From: Stenotrophobium rhamnosiphilum
GTDB lineage: Bacteria > Pseudomonadota > Gammaproteobacteria > Nevskiales > Nevskiaceae
DNA: 64,000 nt
NCBI RefSeq assembly: GCF_003052265.1
Contig: NZ_QANS01000002.1
Location: forward strand, 310,001-374,000
Reading direction: 5' to 3'
The number at the start of each line of letters is the position of its first letter. Positions within the stretch are counted from its first letter, which is position 1. Below, piece by piece: positions 18,128 through 26,997 of this stretch. Made by a program: the position numbers and the translations under genes. The notes beneath the pieces are model-generated. The model was given only the letters and a program-made list of their open reading frames with translations, ran no database searches and was not told the origin of the DNA.

Positions 18128-20424
18128 TGAAGCATTCCTTTAAGCCAATCCACTGCCGAATTTACTGGTGCCAGTATCGAGGCACATGGCGCAGTTTCGG
18201 TCGGGGCATAACCGCGAATATACGGGACGAGCATAGCGCCTGTGCAGCCCGCATCGGCTTTGAGGCCGGTGGCTGTATCAGTGAGCTGCTCTTCAACATC
18301 TGCTGGCGGCAATGGATCAAGACCACGCACACCGATATCACGCATCACCTTCGACCAGATGGGCAACGCACCTGTCGCGCCAGACAATCCCATCGGACGG
18401 AAGTCATCGCGACCCACCCAAATCACAGCGACGCGATCTGCGCTAAAACCTGCAAACCAAGCATCACGCATTTCGTCGGTGGTGCCCGTCTTACCAGCAA
18501 CAATGGTTGAAGGCGAAATGACGTTGTAAGCGCTGCGACCCGTGCCCAGCGTCATCACTTGGCGCATCGCCCAAGTTGCGAGATACACCGGACCTTCCGG
18601 CAAAGTTTGTTTCACTTTAATTGGGAAGCGCGAGAGCGGCTGACCTTCTTTGGTCTCCACTTCACGGATCGCCGACAAAGGTGACTGATAACCGCTGGCG
18701 GCAAGCGTTGCATACATCTGCGCCACTTCAACCGGCGCAGCGTCCAGCGAGCCAAGGAAGATTGAAGGCACCGGCAAAACATTGCCGCTATAGCCTGCAA
18801 GCTGCATGGTCTTGCGCACTTCTGTTGCGCCAACACGCAAGCCGAGTGCAACCGTCGGCAAGTTATATGACTGCGCCAACGCCATGTAAAGCGGCTGTGG
18901 CCCGTGATTCTGACGGTCGTAGTTATGCGGTTCCCAAACATCTTTATTGGGCATCGTCAGGCTGATCGGATCGTCCGGCAGAATCGTCGTCAGATTGAAT
19001 TGCTGCGGCTGCTGCAGTGCCGTCAGATAAACAAAGGGTTTCGCCAACGAACCAATCGAACGTCGCGAATCCAGCGCGCGATTGAATCCGGCGTATCGCG
19101 TTTCACGACCACCCACCAATGCCAGCACTTCGCCGCCATCAACGCTCGTGATCACGCCTGCGCCTTGCAGCGCGCCTGCCTTCATCTTGCGCTGACCTTC
19201 GAGTACCGGAAGACCTTCTGTAATTTGTTTCTCCAAGGCTTCCTGGGCGCGCGGATCCAGCGTGGTGAAAATGCGTAGACCTTCGTTGGTGAGATCGTTG
19301 TCTTGGTATTGGCCTTTGAGCTGGCGCTTCACCAGATCAACAAAGGCTGGATAGCGTGCGACGCCATCACTCTTACCTGCCAAGCCTAGCGGCAGTTCAA
19401 CAGCACTCTTGTATTCAGCGTCATCAATCAAGCCTTCGTCATTAAAGATCTGCAACACCAGATCACGACGGGCTTTGGCGCGCTCAGGATTGCGGCGCGG
19501 GTTGTAGTACGACGGGCCTTTGACCAAGCCGACCAGCAATGCGAATTCGTGTGGATGCAACTCGCTCAGCGGCTTGTTGAAATAGAACTGCGCGCCCAAA
19601 CCAAAACCATGCACGGCGCGATTGCCGTCTTGTCCGAGGTGCACCTCATTGAGGTAGGCCTCCATGATTTCGTCTTTGGAGTAATGCGCTTCCAGCAACA
19701 GCGCCATGCAGACTTCTTTGAACTTACGCTTGAGCGAACGCTCTGGCGTTAGAAAGAAATTCTTCACCAGCTGCTGCGTGATCGTGCTGGCGCCTTCAAC
19801 CGCATGGCCCGCCATCAGATTGGCGAATGCAGCACGCATGATGCCTTTGATGCTCACACCGTAATGCGAATAGAAGCTGCGATCTTCCACAGCCACCAAT
19901 CCACGCGGCAGCATCTGCGGCACATCGGTGAGTTTGACCAGCACACGGTCTTCACCCTGCTGCGGATAAATACTGCCGATTAACATCGGATCGAGTCGCA
20001 CGATATCGCGTGACTTGCCGCTGACGGCATCGTTCACTTCGGTGATGCCCGCAGGCGCCAAACGAACCGATAAACGTGACTCGGGCTGTGCGCCGTCCCA
20101 GAAATTGAACGCGCGGGTATAAATCAGCGCCTGATCTTTGGTGATCGCAAAAGTGCCGGGGCCCTGGGGCTCTGGCTGTTCGCGATAGCCCAGACGTTCC
20201 AACTCATGTTTAAGGGTGGCCGAATCCAGTGCCTGTCCGGGATACAACTCCAGCGGGGCGGCATAGACCTGCGCCGGCAAGGCCCAGCGCGCGCCAGCAA
20301 AGCGGGCGCGAATCTCTTTATCGAGACTCGTTAAATAGATAGAGAAGCCGATAACAGCAGCACTGATCAACAGGATGAGTGCGGCAACGACTACGTAGCG
20401 GATTTTAATAAAGAAGGCTTTCAT
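18124..20424 (-). CDS. mrcB: Penicillin-binding protein 1B
   Basis: A 766-residue bifunctional peptidoglycan synthase. One N-terminal TM helix (~10-32) is followed by a UB2H-like domain, a GT51 glycosyltransferase (VEDRSFYSHYGV, STITQQLVKNFFL, SLKRKFKE) and a transpeptidase with SIGSLAKPF (SxxK serine), AQSYN (SxN) and AGKTGTTDEM (KTG). Domain order and length fit PBP1B rather than PBP1A. It heads a run of four minus-strand genes joined by 4-bp overlaps. Confidence 0.94.
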   Translation of the reverse strand: MKAFFIKIRYVVVAALILLISAAVIGFSIYLTSLDKEIRARFAGARWALPAQVYAAPLELYPGQALDSATLKHELERLGYREQPEPQGPGTFAITKDQALIYTRAFNFWDGAQPESRLSVRLAPAGITEVNDAVSGKSRDIVRLDPMLIGSIYPQQGEDRVLVKLTDVPQMLPRGLVAVEDRSFYSHYGVSIKGIMRAAFANLMAGHAVEGASTITQQLVKNFFLTPERSLKRKFKEVCMALLLEAHYSKDEIMEAYLNEVHLGQDGNRAVHGFGLGAQFYFNKPLSELHPHEFALLVGLVKGPSYYNPRRNPERAKARRDLVLQIFNDEGLIDDAEYKSAVELPLGLAGKSDGVARYPAFVDLVKRQLKGQYQDNDLTNEGLRIFTTLDPRAQEALEKQITEGLPVLEGQRKMKAGALQGAGVITSVDGGEVLALVGGRETRYAGFNRALDSRRSIGSLAKPFVYLTALQQPQQFNLTTILPDDPISLTMPNKDVWEPHNYDRQNHGPQPLYMALAQSYNLPTVALGLRVGATEVRKTMQLAGYSGNVLPVPSIFLGSLDAAPVEVAQMYATLAASGYQSPLSAIREVETKEGQPLSRFPIKVKQTLPEGPVYLATWAMRQVMTLGTGRSAYNVISPSTIVAGKTGTTDEMRDAWFAGFSADRVAVIWVGRDDFRPMGLSGATGALPIWSKVMRDIGVRGLDPLPPADVEEQLTDTATGLKADAGCTGAMLVPYIRGYAPTETAPCASILAPVNSAVDWLKGMLQ

Positions 20425-20520
20425 GCAGCGCGCAATGATACAGGCTGAGGTAAGCCTATGACCGTGCCTAAAGCACGGAGTGCCCTACTTTTTGTGTCAG
20501 AAAATAGCCCCGGCCGCGCT

Positions 20521-20550
20521 TGGCCTGATCTAGGCCTTGTTAGGCCTGTT
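20521..20550 (+). repeat. Three tandem 10-bp imperfect repeats
   Basis: TGGCCTGATC, TAGGCCTTGT and TAGGCCTGTT follow one another. Each has the GGCCT core, and the last two contain the palindrome AGGCCT. They lie just before an AT-rich stretch with a TATAAT hexamer and could be a repeated protein-binding site. Confidence 0.4.
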
Positions 20551-20763
20551 GTTTTATTAAATATAATAATTAATTCTTTAGTTTATTTTAGAAAACACTA
20601 CATCAGCGCAAAAAATCTGCCCTGTCACCGTCACTTAAACCGGCGATTCCACAAGAACACTCGAATACAAGGCATTGTTATAAATAAGTTTGTCAGCGTA
20701 AATCATACGCACCAAATTAAATCACCAACTGGCAGAGACCTAGTTCATCTTTTATCCTTGCGG

Positions 20764-20781
20764 CCTTCACAAAACTGTCAC
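20764..20781 (+). promoter_or_regulatory. Pho box upstream of DUF47-pit
   Basis: CCTTCAC-AAAA-CTGTCAC fits the PhoB site of two 7-mers (CTGTCAT-like) spaced by 4 bp. The second half is nearly ideal. It ends 93 bp before the DUF47 start codon, so PhoB may control the Pit transporter genes; whether it activates or represses cannot be read from the sequence. Confidence 0.65.
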
Positions 20782-20874
20782 AAAGGGATGCGGTCGCCAC
20801 GGCGGCCCCAAAAACGGTAGGCGACATGTCAACCGCGACAGCAAATCAGTTTTAGAAAATCTGGGAGCACTTCA

Positions 20875-21501
20875 ATGTTTGCACGCTTTATGCCGAAAGA
20901 GGCACGCTTTTTCGACTTTTTCATTGCCCATGCAGACCAGTTGGTCCTTGGCGCTAACGAGCTCAAAGCTCTAATGAACAATGTCGCCGACCTGCCGCTG
21001 CGCAAGCGCAATATCGAAACCATTGAGCACGCCGCGGACAAGATCACCCAGCAGACCATGCAGCTGCTGCACCAGACCTTCATCACCCCGCTGGATCGCG
21101 ACGAAATTCACCAGCTGATCACGCGCATGGACGACATCCTCGATCTGATGGAAGACGCCTCGCAGTGCATGCATTTGTATGACATCCACGCCGTCACCGA
21201 TGAAACCCGTCATCTGGCTGATATCTGTCTGGAAAGCACCGAACGTGTCCGTGACGCGGTTCGTCTGCTGCCCAACATGAAGAATGCCGACAAGATTCTC
21301 GATAACTGCAAACACATCGACCGCCTTGAAAGCGACGCCGACCACGTCATGCGCACCGCCATGGCCAAGCTGTTCCGCGAAGAAGCCGACACGCGCCAGC
21401 TGTTTAAGATGAAAGAGCTGTATCAGTTGCTCGAATCCGTCACTGACCGTTGTCAGGACGTGGCCAACATCCTCGAAGGCATCGTGCTCGAGAACGCGTA
21501 A
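20875..21501 (+). CDS. DUF47 family (PhoU-like) protein paired with Pit
   Basis: A 208-residue helical protein (MFARFMPKEARFFDFF...). PhoU-like motifs occur in DRDEIHQLITRMDDILDLMEDA and LESDADHVMRTAMAKLF, with acidic/His clusters that bind metal in this fold. DUF47 proteins are encoded with Pit phosphate transporters and are thought to regulate them. Its stop is directly followed by the pit ATG. The upstream region has a Pho-box match. Confidence 0.9.
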   Translation: MFARFMPKEARFFDFFIAHADQLVLGANELKALMNNVADLPLRKRNIETIEHAADKITQQTMQLLHQTFITPLDRDEIHQLITRMDDILDLMEDASQCMHLYDIHAVTDETRHLADICLESTERVRDAVRLLPNMKNADKILDNCKHIDRLESDADHVMRTAMAKLFREEADTRQLFKMKELYQLLESVTDRCQDVANILEGIVLENA

Positions 21502-22509
21502 ATGGATGCCTCCATTATCGGCCTGCACACGGTCATATTTTTGGTCGTGTTAGCGCTGCTATTCGATTTCATGAATGGCTTTCATGATTCGGCCAACTCG
21601 ATTGCCACCATTGTTTCCACGGGCGCAATGAGCCCGCAGAAAGCCGTGGTATGGGCAGCCTTCTTCAACTTCATCGCTTTTATTTTCTTTGGCTTTCACG
21701 TTGCAACGACCATCGGAAAAGGCACGATTGATCCTTCCATCGTCGATCACCACGTGATCTTTGGCGCACTCGTCGGCGCCATCAGTTGGAACATCATCAC
21801 CTGGTACTACGGCATTCCCTCCAGCTCCTCGCACGCGCTGGTTGGCGGCTTGGCCGGTGCAGCGATTGCCAAAGGCGGCACGGGCACATTGATTGCGGCA
21901 GGCTTCCTCAAAACCGCTGCAGCCATTTTGTTGTCGCCATTGTTCGGCTTCTTGCTCGGCGCACTTCTGATGGTGATGGCATCGTGGGTCGGCACGCTCT
22001 CAACCGCGCGCAAGATGGATCGCTTCTACAAATATCTGCAATACGTTTCTGCAGCGCTGTACAGCCTCGGTCACGGCAGTAACGACGCACAGAAAACCAT
22101 GGGCATCATCTGGATGATCTTGATCGCATCACAGATCACCACGGCGGATGCGCCATTGCCATTCTGGGTTGTACTCGCCTGCCAAACCGCAATGGGCCTC
22201 GGCACCTTGTTCGGCGGCTGGCGCATCGTCCGCACCATGGGCATGAAGATCACCAAGCTTCGTCCTGTCAGTGGATTTAGCGCTTCAGCCAGCGGCGCGA
22301 TCACACTCTTCATTGCGACGAGCCTTGGCGTTCCCGTTTCCACCACCCACACCATCACCGGCTCTATCGTTGGCGTCGGCGCTGCACGTAACGTCAACGC
22401 AGTGCGTTGGGGTGTTGCCGGCAACATCGTATGGGCTTGGGTGCTGACCATTCCTTCATCTGCGTTTATTGCAGGTGTGGCTTGGTGGGTTGGACAGCAT
22501 TACTTCTGA
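21502..22509 (+). CDS. pit: PiT-family inorganic phosphate transporter
   Basis: A 335-residue inner-membrane carrier with about 10 helices. The duplicated PiT signature appears as FDFMNGFHDSANSIATIVSTGAM near the N-terminus and YSLGHGSNDAQKTMGIIWM in the second half. It moves metal-phosphate complexes or phosphate with cations at low affinity. Its start immediately follows the DUF47 stop, so the two are surely cotranscribed. The island also encodes the high-affinity Pst system. Confidence 0.95.
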   Translation: MDASIIGLHTVIFLVVLALLFDFMNGFHDSANSIATIVSTGAMSPQKAVVWAAFFNFIAFIFFGFHVATTIGKGTIDPSIVDHHVIFGALVGAISWNIITWYYGIPSSSSHALVGGLAGAAIAKGGTGTLIAAGFLKTAAAILLSPLFGFLLGALLMVMASWVGTLSTARKMDRFYKYLQYVSAALYSLGHGSNDAQKTMGIIWMILIASQITTADAPLPFWVVLACQTAMGLGTLFGGWRIVRTMGMKITKLRPVSGFSASASGAITLFIATSLGVPVSTTHTITGSIVGVGAARNVNAVRWGVAGNIVWAWVLTIPSSAFIAGVAWWVGQHYF

Positions 22510-22523
22510 TCCCATCGTTCCCA

Positions 22524-22555
22524 ACGAAATAGCCCGCGAAAGCGGGCTATTTCGT
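22524..22555 (+). terminator. Terminator after pit
   Basis: A perfect 14-bp stem ACGAAATAGCCCGC / GCGGGCTATTTCGT closed by a GAAA tetraloop; the T-rich part lies inside the stem. Confidence 0.75.
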
Positions 22556-22691
22556 ATTAGGTGTGAAGTGTTTTATTCAATGCGGATAAAGGCCTTCAAT
22601 ACTTAGACTCTAGCGATGTACACATAGCATATGTAATATTTTGTTTTGGCACTTGGCTTCCAAAAATACTTCCAACCAAACCAGAGAAACC

Positions 22692-23312
22692 ATGAATTAT
22701 CGAGTTTTAATTCTTGCGCTATTACTTACCGGCTGTAGCGGTGGCAACAACACTCCATCGACTGGATTAAAGATATTCATCACTGAAGAAACCCACGCCG
22801 GTGACTTTGCAGGTGATCCAACACTGCCGGGAACCACCGCAATTCAGAAAGCAGATGCCTTCTGCAACAGTTCAAGGTCCAAGCCAAGCGACGATACGTA
22901 CAAAGCTCTCATAGTTGATGGCACTTCTCGCGACGCCGTGTCACTAACCGATTGGGTTCTAAAACCAGATACAGATTACTACCAAGCATTCAATGACGTT
23001 TTGATTGACAGAACCACCAACGCAGCGATCTTCGCGGCCTACTACAGATCGATGAAAAATCCGATCGATCCATGCGGCAAAAACTGTGCTCCAGAAAAAC
23101 AGCGAACAGTGTGGACGGGCATGATCGACGCATCAACATTTGAAGCTGGAACAGCGTTTTACAACTGTAATGAATGGGGGCAGGCTGGCAGCATAACTAG
23201 TCAAAGTGGAGTGTTTAGCCTCACGACTGAAATCGACGGACGAGCATTCGCTACAAATGGCTATGCCGGCTGTACTACCCACCAGTTCCCAGTCTATTGC
23301 GTTCAACAATAA
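22692..23312 (+). CDS. DUF1554 domain lipoprotein
   Basis: A 206-residue lipoprotein with lipobox LLTGC (Cys15). The body follows the DUF1554 pattern (KIFITEETHAGDFAG..., ADAFCNSS..., YKALIVDG, later VWTGM and a cysteine-rich end CNEWG..GCTTHQFPVYCVQQ), a fold known from Leptospira and other bacterial surface lipoproteins. Several cysteines suggest disulfides outside the cytoplasm. It is more AT-rich than its neighbours and sits alone between two terminators inside the phosphate island. Its function is unknown; the GTG/ATG starts upstream of 22692 lack a signal peptide. Confidence 0.7.
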   Translation: MNYRVLILALLLTGCSGGNNTPSTGLKIFITEETHAGDFAGDPTLPGTTAIQKADAFCNSSRSKPSDDTYKALIVDGTSRDAVSLTDWVLKPDTDYYQAFNDVLIDRTTNAAIFAAYYRSMKNPIDPCGKNCAPEKQRTVWTGMIDASTFEAGTAFYNCNEWGQAGSITSQSGVFSLTTEIDGRAFATNGYAGCTTHQFPVYCVQQ

Positions 23313-23345
23313 TGCAAGCTATTTAGAGCCTCTAAATTTTTAATG

Positions 23346-23379
23346 AATAAAAAAGCCCGCTTTAGCGGGCTTTTTTATT
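23346..23379. terminator. Bidirectional terminator between the lipoprotein gene and phoU
   Basis: A 15-bp stem AATAAAAAAGCCCGC / GCGGGCTTTTTTATT with a 4-nt loop and T-runs on both strands, placed between convergent genes. Confidence 0.9.
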
Positions 23380-23392
23380 GAGTCGAGAAAAC

Positions 23393-24106
23393 TTAATCGC
23401 CCATTACTTCACGTTCCATCGCTTCGATGGAAACGTGGCGAACGTCTTTGCCCTTGACGAAGAAGATGACGTATTCAGCAATGTTCTTGGCGTGATCACC
23501 AATACGTTCCAGCGCGCGCACGCTCCAGATGATGTCCATTACGCGACGGATCGTGCGTGGATCTTCCATCATGAAGGTGATGCATTGGCGCATCAGCGCT
23601 TCGTATTCGCGATCAACGGCGGCGTCTTCGCGTGCAACGTCTAGTGCGGCGTTGATGTCCATGCGTGCGAATGCGTCGAGTGCGTCGTGCACCATCTGCG
23701 AAACGTGCTTGGAGAGATGGCCGACTTCAACCATTGAAGCGCCACGCTCTTGCGCAGCAAGATCAGCTGCCATGCGTGCGATCTTTTCAGCTTCGTCACC
23801 GATGCGTTCAAGATCGGTGATGGTCTTGATCACTGCAACAACTAAACGAAGATCGCTGGCAGTCGGCTGACGACGCGCAAGAATGCGGTTGCACTCTTCG
23901 TCGATATAAACCTCGAACTGGTTGACCTTGTAATCGTTACGCGCAACTTCATCAGCAAGCGCTGCGTCGTGATCCATGAATGCGCGAGTGGCATCCACGA
24001 TCTGCTGTTCGACAAGTCCGCCCATCGAGAGCACGCGCTGACGCACGTCTTCGAGTTCTGCATTGAACTGGCTGGAGATGTGCTGCTTGTAAACCGGCTT
24101 ATCCAT
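23393..24106 (-). CDS. phoU: Phosphate signalling protein PhoU
   Basis: A 237-residue protein of two three-helix bundles. It has the typical N-terminus ([27 protein letters not shown]), the metal-binding E/D motifs in [19 protein letters not shown], and the mirrored [19 protein letters not shown] in the second half. PhoU couples Pst activity to PhoR and represses the Pho regulon when phosphate is plentiful. It is separated from pstSCAB and on the opposite strand, with its own AAGGA ribosome site. Confidence 0.95.
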   Translation of the reverse strand: MDKPVYKQHISSQFNAELEDVRQRVLSMGGLVEQQIVDATRAFMDHDAALADEVARNDYKVNQFEVYIDEECNRILARRQPTASDLRLVVAVIKTITDLERIGDEAEKIARMAADLAAQERGASMVEVGHLSKHVSQMVHDALDAFARMDINAALDVAREDAAVDREYEALMRQCITFMMEDPRTIRRVMDIIWSVRALERIGDHAKNIAEYVIFFVKGKDVRHVSIEAMEREVMGD

Positions 24107-24128
24107 GACCGCGTGTCCTTAAAAAAAC

Positions 24129-24146
24129 ATCGGGAATTTATGACGC
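24129..24146 (-). promoter_or_regulatory. Possible weak Pho box upstream of phoU
   Basis: On the minus strand GCGTCAT-AAAT-TCCCGAT has one good half-site and the ideal AAAT spacer, but a poor second half. It ends 22 bp before the phoU start codon. Confidence 0.3.
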
Positions 24147-24205
24147 CATTCTGACCTGCTGGCCCCTTGGGTCAAGTGCCATGTGCGGCATCTGACCCAA
24201 GGAGT

Positions 24206-24231
24206 GACCCGGCGCCTTTCAGCGCCGGGTC
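24206..24231 (-). terminator. Hairpin downstream of the porin gene
   Basis: A perfect 10-bp GC-rich stem GACCCGGCGC / GCGCCGGGTC with a 6-nt loop, 22 bp after the porin stop. A second inverted repeat (CTTGGGTCA / TGACCCAAG, ~24167-24202) follows. Neither has a T-run. Confidence 0.6.
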
Positions 24232-24253
24232 GCTTACACCTTACAACTTTTAC

Positions 24254-25501
24254 TTAGAATGCGAACTGTGCGCGAGCCATCAGAGCCTTAGGCTTGGTGC
24301 TTTCGCCTACAACTACGTTGGTAGCACCTTCAGCATTAGCAAATGCATAGTCGACCATGAAGCGAACGTTGGGGTTGAAATAGTAGTTCGCACCCACGGT
24401 CACAGCGCTAACCTTCGCGTCAGTGTCCTTGTTCTTGATGTTGTCATAACGAACGGCCACTTCAACTGCGCCATCGACGCCGTTGATCTTAGCCGCGCCG
24501 TAGGTTGCATCAGCGGCCTTATAAGGACGTGATTCACCCGTGATGAACCAGCTGGCAGTCGCCGAGAAAGCATTAACTTTCTGGCCATCCTTAGCATCGC
24601 CATCACGCTTGTACTTGGCCGAACCGTATTCGCCCTGCAGGAATACAGGACCAATCACGCCCATGGCTTCCACAGTCAAAGTGTTGACCTTGGCGGTGTT
24701 GGCGTTGGTGGTAAAGCCGCTGAAGACATTGAAGCCGATACCGGACTTGCCCAGCGAAGTTGCGTAGCCTGCAGTCGGATTGCCGTAGCCAGGGTTGCTG
24801 GCAATCAGATCAAACTGGTCAACGGTGTAGCTTGCGCCGATGTGCAGCAAAGCGCCTTCCGAATTGATCGGGGCATAAGCTACGCGAACGTTGCCGCCCA
24901 AACCTTCCGTGTTGCCCTTGCCAACCTTGGTCTGCGAGTAACCCGAAGCGCCGATCCAGAGGTTGTTAGCGGTGTACTTAACAAACACACCGTCGGTGTA
25001 ATCGCGGCCGCCAAGGATACCGTTGGCTGACAGAACGTTACGTTCCATGAACACGGTGTCGTTGTTGCTTGCGAGTTCGTCCAAGCTGCGGAAAGGCTTG
25101 CGCTGACCCACATAGACCGTGGTGTCACCGAATGACTTGCCGATCCAGACGTCATTGAAGCCAGCGCCAGCGCCAGCCTGCTTGCTGATCGTTGGAGCAT
25201 CTTTCGAAGTGTTGCTGATGTCTTCGTCGATGTTGTACATCCAGCCGAAGGCTTTGCCCTTCAAGGTGATGAACACGCGACGGAAGTAGAAACCACCGTT
25301 TTCGTTGGTGCCGATAGTGTTGTCGTCGACATTTAAAGCCGTGCCATCAAAATGGATACGACCGCCAACGGTCGCTTCAAAGCGGCCGTCGTCAGATTTA
25401 ATGGTGAGACCGCCCTTGGTTGTCGGCGTGTCAGCAAAAGCAGCTGGTGCGATTGCAGCCATAGCTGCTGCGATTGCGGTGTACTTTAAAAACTTGGTCA
25501 C
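24254..25501 (-). CDS. OprP/OprO-like phosphate-selective porin
   Basis: A 415-residue outer-membrane beta-barrel protein: signal peptide ending APAAFA, then GGLTIKSDDGRFEATVGGRIHFDG, the opening strand of the OprO/OprP family, alternating strands throughout, and a terminal Phe (ARAQFAF). The GTG start at 25501 is preferred, since GGGAGA lies 8-9 bases upstream and the signal peptide then begins VTKFLKY; an ATG 24 bases earlier lacks these features. Lysines and arginines inside the barrel would bind phosphate in this family. It is divergent from pstS and has an array of PhoB half-sites upstream. Confidence 0.88.
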   Translation of the reverse strand: MTKFLKYTAIAAAMAAIAPAAFADTPTTKGGLTIKSDDGRFEATVGGRIHFDGTALNVDDNTIGTNENGGFYFRRVFITLKGKAFGWMYNIDEDISNTSKDAPTISKQAGAGAGFNDVWIGKSFGDTTVYVGQRKPFRSLDELASNNDTVFMERNVLSANGILGGRDYTDGVFVKYTANNLWIGASGYSQTKVGKGNTEGLGGNVRVAYAPINSEGALLHIGASYTVDQFDLIASNPGYGNPTAGYATSLGKSGIGFNVFSGFTTNANTAKVNTLTVEAMGVIGPVFLQGEYGSAKYKRDGDAKDGQKVNAFSATASWFITGESRPYKAADATYGAAKINGVDGAVEVAVRYDNIKNKDTDAKVSAVTVGANYYFNPNVRFMVDYAFANAEGATNVVVGESTKPKALMARAQFAF

Positions 25502-25627
25502 TGTTAGGTTCTCCCTAGAACACAAAATGGATTCACACTTTCCCTTCGACAGGTATGCTTCTAGAGATCCATCTGGATCCTGTCAGAGATGCGCATACCC
25601 CCTGAAAACGGCGCTAGGATGACTCGC

Positions 25628-25671
25628 GAATGTCTCAGTCTTGTGAACTTCATGTGTCAGATTCATGACAC
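25628..25671 (-). promoter_or_regulatory. Array of four PhoB half-sites (tandem Pho boxes)
   Basis: Read on the minus strand, four 11-bp units follow in phase: GTGTCATGAAT, CTGACACATGA, AGTTCACAAGA, CTGAGACATTC. The first pair is a near-ideal Pho box (7-mer, 4-bp spacer, 7-mer). Tandem in-phase boxes are known from strong PhoB promoters. The array ends 126 bp before the porin start; it could also serve pstS on the other side. Confidence 0.7.
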
Positions 25672-25780
25672 GACGACCCGGGATCGGGTCTGCACCTATT
25701 AAGGAGTAGGTTGCCCTTTTGTCATTACGCTTTAACGACATAGCGAGAGAATTTGGGGCGAATTGAATAAATCTTTAGAA

Positions 25781-25798
25781 CTGCAAAGAAACTGTAAT
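25781..25798 (+). promoter_or_regulatory. Pho box upstream of pstS
   Basis: CTGCAAA-GAAA-CTGTAAT keeps the CTG..A pattern of both half-sites and the 4-bp spacer. It ends 61 bp before the pstS ATG, a normal distance. Confidence 0.5.
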
Positions 25799-25859
25799 GA
25801 ACGGTCGCTACCATCGCCGCGTCATCAAACATGCTCTATCCGTTTCCAAGGAGATTTCC

Positions 25860-26915
25860 ATGAAAGGCTTAACCTCGATCATGCGTACCGCCGGGCTCGC
25901 CCTGGCTGGCACGATGCTCGCCACCTCAGCTTTCGCCGCAGACATTTCCGGCGCTGGCGCAACGTTCCCCTACCCGATCTACGCCAAGTGGGCTGACGCC
26001 TATAAGAAAGAGACCGGCAATGGTCTGAACTATCAGTCCATCGGTTCGGGCGGCGGCATCAAGCAGATCAAAGCCAAAACCGTCACTTTCGGCGCTTCAG
26101 ACAAGCCGCTGAAACCAGAAGCACTCGATGAAGCAGGCCTGATGCAGTTCCCAATGGTGATGGGCGGCGTTGTGCCGGTCGTCAACGTTAAGGGCGTCAA
26201 GCCAGGCGATATGGTTCTGGACGGCCCAACGCTGGCCAACATCTTCATGGGCAAGATCAAAGTGTGGAACGACGCTGCGATCAAAAAGCTGAACCCAACG
26301 CTGGCACTGCCAAGCACCGCAATCGCGGTTGTGCACCGCTCAGACGGTTCGGGCACCACCTTTAACTTTGCGTATTACCTCGGCGACGTCAGCACCACGT
26401 GGAAAGAAAACGTCGGCGTTGATGCTTCGGTTGAATGGCCGGTCGGTATCGGCGGCAAGGGTAACGAAGGCGTAGCCAACATGACGGCGCAGACGGACGG
26501 CGCTATCGGTTACGTTGAATACGCTTACGCCAAGCAGAACAAGATGTCGTACACCAAGATGATCAACAAGGCGGGCAAGATTGTTACGCCAGACGACACC
26601 ACCTTTGCTGCTGCCGCTGCTAACGCAAACTGGGCCAAGGCTCCAGGTTACTACCTGATTCTTGCTAACCAGCAGGGCGACCAGAGCTGGCCGATGACCG
26701 CTGCAACCTTCATCCTGCTCTACAAGAAGCCGGGCGATACCGCAGCAGTTGTTGAAGCGCTGAAGTTCTTTGACTGGGCCTTTGCTAAGGGCAACCAGAT
26801 GGCGATTGAACTGGACTACGTGCCGATGCCGGACAGCGTTCAGAAACTGGTACAGAACAGCTGGGCGACTCAGATCACCGACGCCGCTGGCAAACCGGTT
26901 TGGACCAAGAAGTAA
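25860..26915 (+). CDS. pstS: Phosphate ABC transporter substrate-binding protein PstS
   Basis: A 351-residue periplasmic binding protein. The ATG at 25860 follows AAGGAG by 5 bases and begins a signal peptide ending SAFA. The mature N-terminus [19 protein letters not shown] is the classic PstS start. Phosphate contacts are expected from the GSGGGIKQI and [12 protein letters not shown] segments. It is the first gene of pstSCAB and is followed by a hairpin with a T-run, which would let it be made in excess over the membrane parts. Confidence 0.97.
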   Translation: MKGLTSIMRTAGLALAGTMLATSAFAADISGAGATFPYPIYAKWADAYKKETGNGLNYQSIGSGGGIKQIKAKTVTFGASDKPLKPEALDEAGLMQFPMVMGGVVPVVNVKGVKPGDMVLDGPTLANIFMGKIKVWNDAAIKKLNPTLALPSTAIAVVHRSDGSGTTFNFAYYLGDVSTTWKENVGVDASVEWPVGIGGKGNEGVANMTAQTDGAIGYVEYAYAKQNKMSYTKMINKAGKIVTPDDTTFAAAAANANWAKAPGYYLILANQQGDQSWPMTAATFILLYKKPGDTAAVVEALKFFDWAFAKGNQMAIELDYVPMPDSVQKLVQNSWATQITDAAGKPVWTKK

Positions 26916-26925
26916 GTTGTTTCAG

Positions 26926-26957
26926 AGAGAGAGGCCCCAAAAGGCCTCTCTCTTTTT
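26926..26957 (+). terminator. Terminator/attenuator between pstS and pstC
   Basis: An 11-bp stem AGAGAGAGGCC / GGCCTCTCTCT, 6-nt loop, then TTTT. Partial read-through would give high PstS and lower PstCAB. Confidence 0.8.
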
Positions 26958-26997
26958 CTGAGTTACCATCGCGACACTTTAGAAACGCGGAGTTTGC

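Larger units (their letters stand above)
20425..20874. other. 450-bp intergenic region without a gene
   Basis: It lies between the divergent mrcB and DUF47 starts. It holds three imperfect 10-bp repeats (20521-20550), an AT-rich stretch (~20551-20600) with a TATAAT hexamer at 20562-20567, and a Pho-box match at 20764-20781. I see no convincing coding frame or RNA gene in it. Confidence 0.6.
25502..25859. promoter_or_regulatory. Porin-pstS divergent control region
   Basis: A 358-bp region without a gene between the GTG of the porin and the ATG of pstS. It contains the PhoB half-site array facing the porin (25628-25671), a weaker Pho box facing pstS (25781-25798) and ribosome sites for both genes. 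Confidence 0.7.

Noticed and set aside
20458-20820. A 120-codon plus-strand open frame upstream of DUF47
   Set aside because: Low-complexity, AT-rich start, no ribosome site, no recognisable domain, and it covers the Pho box; better read as a control region.
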